Shown here: positions 43,798 through 53,622 of the stretch, piece after piece
Layout of the letters: each line of letters opens with the position of its first letter
How positions within the stretch are numbered: the first letter of the stretch is position 1
Origin: Betaproteobacteria bacterium
Lineage (GTDB): Bacteria; Pseudomonadota; Gammaproteobacteria; Burkholderiales; Casimicrobiaceae
Reading direction: 5' to 3'
Length of the DNA: 64,000 bases
Assembly: GCA_013298765.1 (NCBI GenBank)
Contig: JAAFJA010000001.1
Location: 1 to 64,000, forward strand
The notes under the pieces: model-generated
Told to the model about the DNA's origin: nothing
The model's database searches: none
What the model saw: only the letters and a program-made list of their open reading frames with translations
Program-made: the position numbers and the translations under genes

Positions 43798-44919
43798 TTA
43801 GTACCGCACTTTGCCGTCTCGCCCCAAAACTGTCAGCTCAACAAACTTAGACGCGTTGTGGTTGTCGGGACTAAACGAAATATTGAGTCCGCCGACATCA
43901 TAGTTCCTCATTGATTCGAGCGCTTTCACCAGCGCATCGCGCGATGCATCGCCGCCACGTTTAAGCGCTTCCACCATAATTTTCGCAGCAACAAAACCTT
44001 CCAGGCTCGTATACGACGGCTCTGCCTTAGCCGCTTCAATAGCATTCAAGTATTCCCGCACAATCGCATACTTCTTTGCAGTCGGCGGGGGCATCACTTG
44101 CGAGATCAGCACGCCATCGGCAGCAGGCCCCAACGCCTTCGCAAGTGCATGCGTTCCAACGAACGATACGTTGACAAACTGGGTGGCGATTCCTCGCGCC
44201 TTGGCTTGCTTGATGAATTCGGCGCAAGAGCTGTAGGCGCTGATCATCACGATCACCTCTGGTTTCGCTGCGAACATCGCATCAACGGCGGCCTTCACAT
44301 CGACTGAATTGCGCTCAACCGTTGCCTTTGCAAAGACCGCTAAATTTCGCCTCTGCAGCGCACGCTCCACGCCCGCAAGGCCTGCCTGTCCGTACGAGTC
44401 ATTCTGGTGGAAAACAGCAATCTTTGTTGCACCGCTTTGCGTCATCTGGCGAACGATTGCCTCGGTTTCGTCAAAGTAGCTGGCTCGAACGTTAAACACG
44501 TAGCGATTGAACGGCTCGCGCAAGGCTTGTGCACCAGTGAACGCGCCAAAAAAAGGGATGCGCGCCTCGGTCGCAATCTTGATCGATGGCAGCGAGGTGG
44601 GTGTGCCCACGTAGCCAAAAAACGCGTGGATGTCGCCGTCAGCCACCATCTTTTGCGTGTTGGCAGCGGCGCGGTCCGCCTCATATCCATCGTCCATCGT
44701 GCGAAGGACGACTCGCTTTCCTCGTACTCCCCCGTCAGCGTTGACGCGGTCTAGGTATAACGACGCGCCCAAGCGCATTTCCTTGCCTAGTTCCTGCGCG
44801 GGCCCTGAAATGGCAGCCGATTGTCCCAGTACGATTTCCTGGGCGCCGACCAGCAGCGGAAAGACGGTTAAAAGCGCCGGGAATACCAACAAGTTAAATA
44901 GTCGTCGGAGCGCTCGCAT
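43798..44919 (-). CDS. ABC-type branched-chain-amino-acid-like substrate-binding protein (paralogue 2)
   Basis: A 373-residue periplasmic binding protein with signal MRALRRLFNLLVFPALLTVF. Core sequences parallel paralogue 1: VLGQSAAISGPAQELGKEMRLG, GYVGTPTSLPSIKIATEARIPFFGAFTGAQALREPFNRYVFNVRASYFDETE and FHQNDSYGQAGLAGVERAL. It is the promoter-proximal gene of the pair, with a candidate promoter at 44956-44985. Differences concentrate in the second lobe, so the two may bind different ligands. Confidence 0.9.
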   Translation of the reverse strand: MRALRRLFNLLVFPALLTVFPLLVGAQEIVLGQSAAISGPAQELGKEMRLGASLYLDRVNADGGVRGKRVVLRTMDDGYEADRAAANTQKMVADGDIHAFFGYVGTPTSLPSIKIATEARIPFFGAFTGAQALREPFNRYVFNVRASYFDETEAIVRQMTQSGATKIAVFHQNDSYGQAGLAGVERALQRRNLAVFAKATVERNSVDVKAAVDAMFAAKPEVIVMISAYSSCAEFIKQAKARGIATQFVNVSFVGTHALAKALGPAADGVLISQVMPPPTAKKYAIVREYLNAIEAAKAEPSYTSLEGFVAAKIMVEALKRGGDASRDALVKALESMRNYDVGGLNISFSPDNHNASKFVELTVLGRDGKVRY

Positions 44920-45346
44920 GGCTTACCTCGGTGGGGAGTTGATTTATACGTGCAAATCGTATGCCGAAGGCATGAAACCTGTCAAAAATGATAGGTACGT
45001 GGGCCGTATTGAGCCCTGAAGCCCGCCAATCCTGCGTCGTGCTGCTGTTGAGTCAGTGCAAGGCATCCGGGGTTTACCCTTGGCTTCATCGCTCAACACG
45101 AGGCTGTACAGGGGCACGCGACAAAAAACGTCGAAGCTCGGTGGCAAAATTCGTCAGCTGACGGCACGATGTGAAACCGCGATCTGAACGCATCCGAGCG
45201 AATTTTCCCTAGGACAGCGGCCTCTAAGCCCGGAAGCTTTTCCGCCGCGAGTCTACGATGTGGCTACGGCATCAGCCGATGGCCACACCAGGCGGGTTCT
45301 CCTGAAACAGCTTATTGAACTAAGCGTACTCAGAAGAGAGACGCCG
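44920..45346. other. 427-base intergenic region upstream of the binding-protein genes
   Basis: This gap separates the Fbp-type ATPase gene from the binding-protein genes downstream on the same strand. Apart from the promoter-like pair at 44956-44985, I see no gene, tRNA or terminator. Short frames lack coding character. Confidence 0.4.
44956..44985 (-). promoter_or_regulatory. candidate sigma-70 promoter for the binding-protein genes
   Basis: On the reverse strand TTGACA (44985-44980) and TACGAT (44961-44956) are 18 bases apart, about 37 bases upstream of the ATG at 44919. The spacer holds a small ATGCC-GAA-GGCAT hairpin that could be an operator. Confidence 0.5.
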
Positions 45347-46414
45347 TCATTTCAAGATGCGCAGCTCCCGCTCGTCGATCACGAGGTCTAGTTGCGTGCC
45401 CGGCGCATAGCGTGTCTTTGCGCGCGGTAGATACGCGAAGACTGATTGGCCACCGATATCCGCGACGAGCTCAACCCCTTTCCCAACAAACGCTGACTTT
45501 GCAATAGTCGCTCTAACGCGTGGACGTACATCGCCAGGGGTTGGCAGCTCAAACGAGTCCGGTCTAATACCGAGCTTCGCTGCACCGAGCGGGGCTTGGC
45601 CGTCTACGTTCAACGATGTGCCACCGAGTTGTACGCGGCTTGAGGCCGAATCCGCCCCCATGACTGTTGCATCAAGCACGTTCGCCTCGGAAAGAAAGTC
45701 CGCCACGAATGCAGTTCGCGGCTCGAAGAAAAGCTGGCTTGGGCTACCTGCCTCGGCAATATGCCCTTTGTCCATCACGATAATGTGATCCGACACCGCC
45801 ATCGCCTCCTCGCGGTCATGGGTCACGTAGACGCATGTAATTGCGAGGCGCTGTTGTAGCTCGCGAATTTCTTCGCGAACGTGGCGACGCAGCTTGGTGT
45901 CAAGATTGGAGAGCGGCTCATCGAAAAGCAACACCGCTGGCTCAAGCACAAGTGCGCGCGCGATCGCAACACGTTGTTGCTGCCCACCAGAGAGCTCGGA
46001 CGGGAGGCGTTTCTCGTAACCATCGAGGCCGATGAGCTTTAGCGCATCGGCAACCTTCGCAGCAGCCTGGGGTTTCGCCATGCCTTGCACCATGGGGCCA
46101 TAGCCCACGTTTTCTTCAACGCTCAGGTGCGGAAAAAGGGCGTAGCTCTGGAACACGAGCGATACGTTTCTCTGCGACGCCGACTCAGCGGTGACATCTC
46201 GACCGCCCAGGAGGATTTGCCCTTTTGTCGGAAGCTCCAAGCCCGCCACCATGCGAAGCGTCGTAGTCTTACCGCAGCCGGAGGGTCCGAGCAATGTGAC
46301 GAGTTCGCCGTCTTCTATACGAAAGGAGACGCCCTTCACTGCTGGCTCACCGGTGCCGTAGTCCTTCACCACATTGATAAATTCCAATGTGCCCTTCTTG
46401 GTATCTTTCATCAT
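45347..46414 (-). CDS. ABC transporter ATP-binding protein (FbpC/PotA-like)
   Basis: A 355-residue import ATPase. Walker A is LLGPSGCGKTTTLRMVAGLE, the Q-loop VFQSYALFPHLSVEENV, the signature LSGGQQQRVAIARAL, and Walker B VLLFDEPLSNLDTKLR; the switch His lies in YVTHDREEAMAVSD. The C-terminal 110 residues form a TOBE-type regulatory domain (AAKLGIRPDSFELP). It follows the fused permease gene by 34 bases and should power it. Iron(III), 2-aminoethylphosphonate or polyamine uptake are all possible for the subfamily. Confidence 0.92.
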   Translation of the reverse strand: MMKDTKKGTLEFINVVKDYGTGEPAVKGVSFRIEDGELVTLLGPSGCGKTTTLRMVAGLELPTKGQILLGGRDVTAESASQRNVSLVFQSYALFPHLSVEENVGYGPMVQGMAKPQAAAKVADALKLIGLDGYEKRLPSELSGGQQQRVAIARALVLEPAVLLFDEPLSNLDTKLRRHVREEIRELQQRLAITCVYVTHDREEAMAVSDHIIVMDKGHIAEAGSPSQLFFEPRTAFVADFLSEANVLDATVMGADSASSRVQLGGTSLNVDGQAPLGAAKLGIRPDSFELPTPGDVRPRVRATIAKSAFVGKGVELVADIGGQSVFAYLPRAKTRYAPGTQLDLVIDERELRILK

Positions 46415-46448
46415 GCCTTCTCTCTAAGAATTCGTAGGTCTGGGATTG

Positions 46449-48725
46449 CTAGCCCGCCGTCACAACGGGCGTTGCGGCTGGCGCTTGTGTAGTGCGTCGT
46501 CCGAGCTTTCGCGTGCCGACAAGCCATTGCACGAATACGATTGCGACGACCATAATGAGAATCAGCACCGCACTGTAGGCAATTGCAACACCGTAATCGC
46601 CGTTGCCGACCCGGCCCAGGATATAGGTCGTCGCGAGTTCGGTATCGCCAGAGACCAAGAAGATGATCGCGCTCACCGTCGTCATCGACCGTACAAAGCC
46701 GTAGATCAATGCCCCGATAACCGCGGGCTTAAGCAGCGGCAAGAGCACGCGACGGAAGGTTGTCGCACCTTTTGCGCCGAGCGTCGTGCTTGCCTCGTCA
46801 AGCGACTTGTCCAGTTGCGAAAAAGCCGCGATACCTCCACGAACGCCGACCGGCAGGTTCCTGAACACGAAACAAAGCACGATGATGAGCCCGGTTCCTG
46901 TGATCTCAATCGGTGGCACGTTGAATGCGAAGATGTAGGCGACGCCAATCACAGTTCCCGGTATCGCAAAAGAAAGCAGCGTCAGGAATTCGAACACGCG
47001 CTGCCCCTTAAACGTCGTTCGTGCGATCAGATACGCGGAGAGAATTCCAATCGTCGCCGTGAGCGGTGCAGCAACTAGCGCAAACTGAACCGTGTTGAAG
47101 AGCGAATGCCATGCAGCGCCCGTGAATTGCAGCCCATTGACTGTTTGCTCAATCGAGAAGCCTTTCGCGAAATGCTCAAGCGTCGGGGTGTAATCGCGCC
47201 CCCATGTCTTCACGAACGCCCCGACGATGCTCATGCCGTAGAGCACGACGGTTAGCGCAAGCCAAGGAAGCCCCACGATATAGGCCGTGCGCCGCACGCC
47301 ATCGGGCAGCGGGCTTGGCAACCCAGTATCGCCTTTGCCCGAAACCGTGACAAAGTTTTTCTTCGCGGTGGCTCTGCGCTGAAGCCAGAACGCCATCAAT
47401 GCGAATGACAACAAGATGAGTGAATAAACCGCCGCTTTGCCTTGATCGAGCTGCGCGCCAACAATCGCAAAGTAAATTTCGGTCGACATGACGCCAAATC
47501 CGCCGCCCAACAAGATTGGATTTCCAAAGTCTGCGATGGATTCGATGAAGCCCACCAAAAAAGCGTTTGCGAGCCCAGGAGCCATCAGCGGCAGCGTTAC
47601 GTTGCGAAACGTTTGCCAGCGGTTCGCGTGGAGCGACTGGCTCGCCTCTTCAAGCTGCGGACTCACGCCTTCAACCACCCCAATCAACACGAGGAACGCG
47701 ACCGGCGTGAAGGCGAAGAGCTGTGCAAGCAACACGCCCGGCAAGCCATAGATCCAGCGCGTCGGCGGGATATCGAACGCCCAGTAGAGGAAATCGTTGA
47801 CTGCACCTGATCGACCAAACAAAAGTATCAATGCAAGACCCACCACAAACGGCGGCGTGATGATCGGCAGAACCGTCAGCAAACGTAGTGCTTTCTTCGC
47901 ACGGAAGTTTGAGCGCGTCACCAACAACGCGAGCAATAGCCCTAAAAATGTCGTCCCTGCGGCGCAGAGTAAAGCGAGCCAGAGCGTATTCCACGCCACC
48001 CCACATCCGCTGCCGCCCCACAAGCAACTCCAGGATAGCGCCCAGAGCTTCGGCTGCGCGAACCGTGTCCAGAGCGCGCCCAGTGAGAGATTGCGGTCTG
48101 CATCGACAAATCCTTCGTAGAGGACACGCACCACGGGGAAAAACACGAACATCACGACCAACGAGGTCACCATCAAGAGTGCGCACGACACGAATCGATC
48201 ACCCCTAAAGTAGCCCATGCTCGCGATGCCATCGGCGCAAATCATCAAGAAGCCGAACGTCACCAAGAGCGCGCCCGCGCCCATACCGAACTGTCCGCCC
48301 GAAATTTCTGGCATCGTCGCCGTGAGGAAGGCGAAGTTATATCCGCGCGGACCGATAGCAAAGCCTTGCGCAAGTACGTAGAGTGCGCCCACCGCCCCGA
48401 GGAAAACAACCATGCGCGCCCACGTGCGCACAGCGCCTTCCTCAGCCGTTGCAGCGTTTACCGGCTTGGCGAGTACGCCCGCCGCGCTAAGCAGCAATAC
48501 GGGCAAGAGAATGAGCCAGCTCTTACCGTGATTGGCGATTTGAAGAAGCGCAGGTGCTTGGTCTTTACCGCTGAAGTTTGCGAGCCATTTGAACTCAAAA
48601 AATGAGCCTTGCAACGCGTACCACGGCACGAGCGTTATGCCCGCCGCGATAAGCACGAGCGCGATGATCCGATAGCCTGTCATGCCTGATACCCCGTATT
48701 TGTCTGCCAACAGTGCACGCTCCAC
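46449..48725 (-). CDS. fused ABC transporter permease (FbpB-like, two MetI-type domains)
   Basis: A 758-residue inner-membrane protein carrying two permease domains in one chain, as in FbpB/AfuB-type iron importers. Each half has an EAA coupling loop: EEASQSLHANRWQTFRNVTLPLMAPGL and DEASTTLGAKGATTFRRVLLPLLKPAV. An extra N-terminal part has several more membrane helices (ALVLIAAGITLVPWYAL ... GALYVLAQGFAIG). The ATPase gene follows. The periplasmic binding protein normally encoded with such systems is missing on both sides, so it must come from elsewhere or the system is incomplete. Confidence 0.9.
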   Translation of the reverse strand: MERALLADKYGVSGMTGYRIIALVLIAAGITLVPWYALQGSFFEFKWLANFSGKDQAPALLQIANHGKSWLILLPVLLLSAAGVLAKPVNAATAEEGAVRTWARMVVFLGAVGALYVLAQGFAIGPRGYNFAFLTATMPEISGGQFGMGAGALLVTFGFLMICADGIASMGYFRGDRFVSCALLMVTSLVVMFVFFPVVRVLYEGFVDADRNLSLGALWTRFAQPKLWALSWSCLWGGSGCGVAWNTLWLALLCAAGTTFLGLLLALLVTRSNFRAKKALRLLTVLPIITPPFVVGLALILLFGRSGAVNDFLYWAFDIPPTRWIYGLPGVLLAQLFAFTPVAFLVLIGVVEGVSPQLEEASQSLHANRWQTFRNVTLPLMAPGLANAFLVGFIESIADFGNPILLGGGFGVMSTEIYFAIVGAQLDQGKAAVYSLILLSFALMAFWLQRRATAKKNFVTVSGKGDTGLPSPLPDGVRRTAYIVGLPWLALTVVLYGMSIVGAFVKTWGRDYTPTLEHFAKGFSIEQTVNGLQFTGAAWHSLFNTVQFALVAAPLTATIGILSAYLIARTTFKGQRVFEFLTLLSFAIPGTVIGVAYIFAFNVPPIEITGTGLIIVLCFVFRNLPVGVRGGIAAFSQLDKSLDEASTTLGAKGATTFRRVLLPLLKPAVIGALIYGFVRSMTTVSAIIFLVSGDTELATTYILGRVGNGDYGVAIAYSAVLILIMVVAIVFVQWLVGTRKLGRRTTQAPAATPVVTAG

Positions 48726-48853
48726 ACGTCACACCGCTGTGTTTCGAAGGGCAATATAGCGCGAGTTAGCGACGGGTAGTCCGCTTTTCGCTACCAGCAG
48801 GCGCGCCGTGCCGACAGTGCTCGCGAAAATACCCGAGCGCTAATGATCCGGCA

Positions 48854-48922
48854 CGATGAAGTTTTTACTTTTCCCGCTCGTGGTGAGCTTGTCGAACCAT
48901 GAGCGCACGTCAAACTTCATCG
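48854..48922. repeat. nested palindromes, including a TTCGACAAGCTCA-type REP
   Basis: CGATGAAGTTT (48854-48864) is mirrored exactly by AAACTTCATCG (48912-48922). Nested inside, CGCTCGTGGT (48875-48884) pairs with ACCATGAGCG (48896-48905) around GAGCTTGTCGA, the wording of a very common proteobacterial dispersed palindrome. The outer arms suggest a REP inserted into, or carried by, a larger hairpin. It starts 8 bases beyond the stop of the glycine-rich protein gene and could end its transcript. Confidence 0.7.
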
Positions 48923-48929
48923 TTCTGTC

Positions 48930-51206
48930 TCAATTAGGCTTCAACGCATCAATCGCGTTCACGATCTCTGCGTCAGTTCGCGCGCCACGTTTTGCGTTTG
49001 CGGTAATTGCGCTCATCGCGACCGGGTCGCTCACGGCAGCGTTCGGATTCAACAAGCGACGCAGAATCATGATCCCGTCGCTCATCGCAAGCGTTTGACC
49101 ATCGCCATCAACATCCAAGAGGCTCAGCGTCGTTGTGAGGTGAGCTTCAATTTGCGTTGCATTCCGAATGTCAGTCCCGATTCCCACGGCGCTGTTCACC
49201 AACGGGAGCCCACGATACCCAAGCAAATAGCGAAGCAAAAGCACTCCGTCAGTGGCGGGATCGTAGATCGTGGCTGGATCGCTGTTGTCAATGTTGAGCA
49301 CACGAGTGCTTGAACCCGCGGTTTCAGTCAACACCACCGATGTGGCGGTGTAGCTCACACTCAGCGTTCTTCCAGCCGGCATGCCGATCACAATCACGTT
49401 GGCAAACGTTCCATTGCGCGTACCAACAGTGGGCACGCCAGCGCCCATGTTGGCCGACATGAGCGTGAAGCTTTTCCCGCTATTAAATCGACAGCCACCG
49501 CTCACATTCACGACAAGTGTCCCGGCCAGCGCGAGATTAGTTCTTGCGTTCAACCGATCATGTTCGCAGTTGCTACCGGTAATCCGCATCTTCAGGACAC
49601 CATTTGCGCTTTGCGTGAAGTTGGCGGGGCTTCTGTCAGCGGTCGCGCCGATGACCAGCGGAAAACTCGCGGAGCTAAGCTCAAGCGTTGCGCGATTCGT
49701 CCAACTACCCAGCCCTAAGCCCGTTGGATGACTGATCCTCAGCGTCCCAACCGTTACTTCGCTCGCATTACCGCTAAAGGTGTTGTCACCGCCAAGTTCG
49801 AGCGTGCCCAGACCGCTTTTGACGAGACTGTAGCTTCCTGCGTCGCCGCCGGTCCCACCCGAGCCGCTCTGATCCGCGATCGCATCCAAAATGGTCTGGG
49901 TAAGCTGCGCGGCCGGCGCAAAGGTGATGGCGCCGTCACCCTGCAAAAAGAAACCACGTCCCAGGGCAGAGCCGTTCCCACCGGAGATAAGCACGCTACC
50001 TGCACTGCCGGCTTGAACGACATTGCCGTCGACCGTGAAAGTACCGCCAATAACCAGTGTGCCTCCGTTCATCACAAAGACGCCGCCCCCCATACCCGCG
50101 CCGCCGCCGCCAGACCCAATGCCGCCAACGCCACCGCCAAACCCGCCCAGACCGACGCCGCCACCACCTCCGGAAGACCCGCCACCTCCACCGAAACCAC
50201 CCCGACGCGCGTAGCCGAAACCCAGCCCTCCGCCGCCACCGCCGCCGCCGCCGAAACCGCCGTCACCTCCGCCGCCGCCGCCACCTCCACCGAAGCCACC
50301 AAAACCGCCGATTGTTCCGAGACCGGCAGAACCGCCGATGCCGCCACCACCACCGCCACCGCCAGCGACGTTACTGGTGCCGCCGCTGCCGCCTCCGCCG
50401 CCGTTACTCCCTCCGACGCCACCGCTCATGAAGCCGCTGCCTGTGCCGCCACTTAACAGACCAAGCGCGATGCCTGTTGCCCCAGCTGCCCCGAAACCAC
50501 CGCCGTTTGCTCCGCGCCCAAAGCCGCCGCCGCCGCCGCCGACGGCACCGCCGCCGAAACCGCCGCTCTGACCGGAGGCTCCGCCGTTACCGCCCATGCC
50601 GCCACCTCCGCCCATCGAGCTTGCGCCAGACACCGCAGACCCTCCGTCGCCGCCCTGAGCAGAGTTACCCAGCAACAAAACATTGCGCACCGTAACGGTG
50701 GCAGCGGACGCTACGAATAACGCACCGCCGAACCCAGCCCCGCCCCCGCCGCCCGCGCCACTATTCCCGCCGCTGCCACCGAGCGCCCGCGCCGCGCTAA
50801 TGGTTAGATCATTAATTTCCACCGTGCCGCTTTGAACAAACAGCCCGCGGTAGAGATTGCTGCCGTTAAGTGTTCGACTATTCCCGTTGATGGTGATGCT
50901 TCGCTGGACGATCGGCAAATCGGCGCTGAGAGCGATGTTTGCAGTGAAGGTAATACTGTCACCGTCCTGCGCCCCAGGAGTCCGCGGATTGTTGTTGTTA
51001 TCGACGGACCGGGGATCTAGCGCCGCCGAAAGCTCCGCCTCGGTGCTCACGTTGAAGTTCGCAGCGACTGAGGTAAGCGGTACAAACGCGACGAGATAGA
51101 CCACCGCAACTATCGCCAAATTGAGCACACTGCGCTTGGAATGGTGCAACGCTTTCCGCAGGATTGAGGAAAGGACGACCTGGCGTTCGATCATGGGAAC
51201 AGACAT
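48930..51206 (-). CDS. secreted glycine-rich protein with autotransporter-type repeat and dockerin-like tail
   Basis: A 758-residue exported protein from the ATG at 51206; a longer frame upstream is ignored because the signal region (SVLNLAIVAVVYLVAFVPLTSVAA) would be even further from the N-terminus. After it comes NFNVSTEAELSAAL and a beta-helix start (RSITINGNSRTLNGSNLYRG). A tract of about 240 residues is mostly Gly with Ala/Ser/Phe (GGAGFGG, GGFGGGGGSSGGG). It resembles PE_PGRS-like and pathogenic beta-helix glycine turns. An autotransporter-associated strand repeat (SLVKSGLGTLELGGDNTFSG) follows. The tail (about 640-758) has two dockerin-like halves, DGVLLLRYLLGYRG and LLDVDGDGQ...DGIMILRRLL. 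Confidence 0.85.
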   Translation of the reverse strand: MSVPMIERQVVLSSILRKALHHSKRSVLNLAIVAVVYLVAFVPLTSVAANFNVSTEAELSAALDPRSVDNNNNPRTPGAQDGDSITFTANIALSADLPIVQRSITINGNSRTLNGSNLYRGLFVQSGTVEINDLTISAARALGGSGGNSGAGGGGGAGFGGALFVASAATVTVRNVLLLGNSAQGGDGGSAVSGASSMGGGGGMGGNGGASGQSGGFGGGAVGGGGGGFGRGANGGGFGAAGATGIALGLLSGGTGSGFMSGGVGGSNGGGGGSGGTSNVAGGGGGGGGIGGSAGLGTIGGFGGFGGGGGGGGGDGGFGGGGGGGGGLGFGYARRGGFGGGGGSSGGGGGVGLGGFGGGVGGIGSGGGGAGMGGGVFVMNGGTLVIGGTFTVDGNVVQAGSAGSVLISGGNGSALGRGFFLQGDGAITFAPAAQLTQTILDAIADQSGSGGTGGDAGSYSLVKSGLGTLELGGDNTFSGNASEVTVGTLRISHPTGLGLGSWTNRATLELSSASFPLVIGATADRSPANFTQSANGVLKMRITGSNCEHDRLNARTNLALAGTLVVNVSGGCRFNSGKSFTLMSANMGAGVPTVGTRNGTFANVIVIGMPAGRTLSVSYTATSVVLTETAGSSTRVLNIDNSDPATIYDPATDGVLLLRYLLGYRGLPLVNSAVGIGTDIRNATQIEAHLTTTLSLLDVDGDGQTLAMSDGIMILRRLLNPNAAVSDPVAMSAITANAKRGARTDAEIVNAIDALKPN

Positions 51207-51663
51207 GAAAGGCTTCAAATGTGACACGTGAAGTGGATTGTCGGAGGGCGCGCGGAAGGGGTCAAGCAGAACGGTCCGAACGCATGCGAAGCGCGACACC
51301 GAGCTGGACCCTTTGGCAACGTGAGTGGACGTGCGCATGGGCGCTGTAGTTATGTAGGACAAGCGGGCTGCACGAACGAGTTTTCTCAAGTTCCACTTAT
51401 CATATATGCTCTTACAAGCTTTATTTAACAAAGGCTACGCGGCATTTTTTGTTTATTTTTGTTATTTATTAAAATTGACTCTAGCCTTGTTTAAATATTG
51501 ATTAAATGCATTTATGTTTACTGACTAATGACTAGTTTTTCATAGAGAGCTCCTACATTTCATTACGCCGTTGTTGCATGTAGTTTTCATACAAGTGACA
51601 ATCCTGAAATCGTAGTTTTTGACGGGTTTCGCGCTTCAAGAGAGCGAGCGCAATCCGCCACCC
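51207..51663. other. 457-base divergent intergenic region with strongly AT-rich core
   Basis: The region from about 51400 to 51565 is one of the most AT-rich stretches in the window, made of runs such as TTTGTTTATTTTTG and TTTAAATATTGATTAAATG. It contains TTGACT (51475-51480 region) and CTAGCC, and probably holds the edd promoter. No gene is supported here. The composition contrast suggests a nucleoid-protein binding region or inserted sequence. Confidence 0.5.
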
Positions 51664-53496
51664 ATGACACCTATTCATCCCATCGTCGCGAAAGTCGCGG
51701 CCGATCTTGCGGCGCGTAGTGTTGATTCGCGCGCGGCGTATCTCAAACGTCTTCTCCTGCAGCGCGATGCACGTCGCGAGCGCCTGCGGCATCGCCTCGC
51801 TGCAACTAACCTTGCGCACGGCTACGCGGCACTCCCGAACGGCGACAAGCTGCGCGTCGTCTCCGAACCGGTGCCGATGCTCGCGATTGTGTCGGCGTAC
51901 AACGATGTGCTCTCCGCGCATCAACCGCTTGAAAATTATCCGCAGATCATTCGCGAAGAAACGCGCAAGTTCGCAGCTGTGGCGCAATTCGCAGGCGGCG
52001 TCCCTGCCATGTGCGATGGCGTGACGCAGGGCCAGCCGGGGATGGAGCTCTCCCTCTTCTCGCGCGATGTGATTGCGATGTCAACGGCCGTGGCGCTCTC
52101 GCATGATTTGTACGACGGCGCGTTTCTGCTCGGCGTGTGCGACAAGATCGTGCCAGGGCTCTTGCTCGGCGCGCTTTCGTTTGGACATCTTCCAGCGGTG
52201 TTCATTCCTGCGGGGCCGATGCCGACCGGGCTTTCGAATACTGATAAGTCGAAAGTGCGTAAAGCGGTCGCCGCTGGCAAAGCGGGGCAAGAAGAATTAT
52301 TGAAATCGGAAATGGCCGCGTATCACACGAGCGGCACCTGTACGTTTTACGGCACCGCGAACAGCAATCAAATGTTGCTTGAAGCGATGGGGCTGATGGT
52401 GCCTGGTGCGGCCTTCGTGCAGCCGATGGATCCACGACGCGAACTGCTCACACGAGCGGCGTGCAAGGCGCTCGCGGAGCAGGCGCGCAAGCGCGCAAGC
52501 GAGCGCACAGGAATTGGCGAATGGGTCGATGAAAAAGTGATCGTGAATGCGATTGTGACGTTGCTCGCCACCGGCGGATCAACCAATCACACGATGCACT
52601 GGGTTGCGATCGCGCGCGCTGCCGGGTGGCAACTCACGTGGGATGACATTGATCGGCTCTCGGCGGCGACGCCGCTCCTCACACGGCTTTATCCCAACGG
52701 TGAAGCCGACGTGAATGATTTTGATCGCGTCGGTGGCGCCTCGTTTTTGATCCGCGAATTACTCGATGCGGGACGCTTGTTCGACGATGTCGAAACGGTT
52801 GTGGGGCGCGGACTTCGCGCTTACACGCAACGCGTCGCGCGGTCTTTAGGCGCGGACTTGGCCGCGCTTGGTTTCGAACCTGCGTTCGCACAATCGGGCG
52901 ACGACACGGTTCTGCGCAGCGCGGAGAATCCATTTAGCCACGAAGGCGGTATCAACGTGCTCAAAGGTAACCTCGGGCAAGCGGTGGTGAAAGTCTCTGC
53001 CGTTGCGAAAGAACATCGCGTCGTGCGCGCGCCAGCGGTCGTGTTCAACGAACAAAGCGATGTGCTCACGGCGTTCAATGCCGGTGAGTTAAATCGCGAT
53101 TGCATCGTTGTTGTGCGATTCCAAGGCCCGAAATCACGCGGCATGCCGGAGCTGCACAAACTTACACCTGCGCTCTCGTTGCTGCTTGATCGCGGACACA
53201 AGGTCGCGCTTGTCACTGACGGGCGCATGTCGGGCGCATCGGGCAAAGTGCCGGCCGCGATTCACGTCACGCCTGAGGCGAGTGATGGCGGTCTGCTCGC
53301 GAAGCTGCGCGATGGCGATATGATCGAATTCGATTGCGAGGGGCGCGTGTTGCGCGCGCACGTGGATGCCGACGTGCTTGCGTCACGCGAGGCGGTGAGC
53401 TTCGACCTGTCCCATGACGGTTGGGGACGCGAAATGTTTGGTGTCTTCCGCGAGCGCGTGGGGACCGCGGATACCGGGGCGACGGTACTGTTCTAA
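51664..53496 (+). CDS. edd: phosphogluconate dehydratase
   Basis: A 610-residue [4Fe-4S] dehydratase that converts 6-phosphogluconate to KDPG, the first Entner-Doudoroff step. Family landmarks are [105 protein letters not shown] and [23 protein letters not shown]. The cysteines for the cluster are present. Residues around 395-415 ([15 protein letters not shown]) differ from the usual family sequence and coincide with a half-copy of the translated palindrome. It begins at ATG 51664; eda follows after a REP-type unit. Confidence 0.96.
   Translation: MTPIHPIVAKVAADLAARSVDSRAAYLKRLLLQRDARRERLRHRLAATNLAHGYAALPNGDKLRVVSEPVPMLAIVSAYNDVLSAHQPLENYPQIIREETRKFAAVAQFAGGVPAMCDGVTQGQPGMELSLFSRDVIAMSTAVALSHDLYDGAFLLGVCDKIVPGLLLGALSFGHLPAVFIPAGPMPTGLSNTDKSKVRKAVAAGKAGQEELLKSEMAAYHTSGTCTFYGTANSNQMLLEAMGLMVPGAAFVQPMDPRRELLTRAACKALAEQARKRASERTGIGEWVDEKVIVNAIVTLLATGGSTNHTMHWVAIARAAGWQLTWDDIDRLSAATPLLTRLYPNGEADVNDFDRVGGASFLIRELLDAGRLFDDVETVVGRGLRAYTQRVARSLGADLAALGFEPAFAQSGDDTVLRSAENPFSHEGGINVLKGNLGQAVVKVSAVAKEHRVVRAPAVVFNEQSDVLTAFNAGELNRDCIVVVRFQGPKSRGMPELHKLTPALSLLLDRGHKVALVTDGRMSGASGKVPAAIHVTPEASDGGLLAKLRDGDMIEFDCEGRVLRAHVDADVLASREAVSFDLSHDGWGREMFGVFRERVGTADTGATVLF
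52846..52868. repeat. half-copy of the translated palindromic element inside edd
   Basis: Twenty-one of 23 bases match the left arm of copy A (26752-26774), including TAGGCGCGGACTT and GCCGCGCT. The reading frame is the same, giving G-A-D-L-A-A-L. No clear right arm follows. It lies in a stretch of Edd that is variable among family members. Confidence 0.65.
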
Positions 53497-53499
53497 CCT

Positions 53500-53607
53500 C
53501 CCTCTCCCTCGGGGAGAGGGTGCCCGAAGGGCGGGTGAGGGAAACCCCTGGCATTGACGCTTTCCCTCACCCGCGCCTACGGCGCGACCTCTCCCAGAGG
53601 GAGAGGT
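53500..53607. repeat. REP-like palindromic cluster, copy 3, between edd and eda
   Basis: A first hairpin CCCTCTCCC / GGGAGAGGG with TGCCCGAAGGGCGGGTGAGG, a spacer, then CCCTCACCCGCGCC and CCTCTCCC / GGGAGAGG. It matches copy 2 (28143-28252) almost block for block. It fills nearly the whole edd-eda gap, so both genes may still be co-transcribed with the hairpins affecting the amount of eda message. Confidence 0.85.
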
Positions 53608-53622
53608 AAACACTGAATCAAC

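Noticed and set aside
50080-50800. Proline-rich forward-strand frames opposite the glycine-rich gene
   Set aside because: Gly codons read in antisense give Pro/Arg-rich frames. The signal peptide, autotransporter repeat and dockerin-like tail lie on the reverse strand, so the forward frames are shadows.
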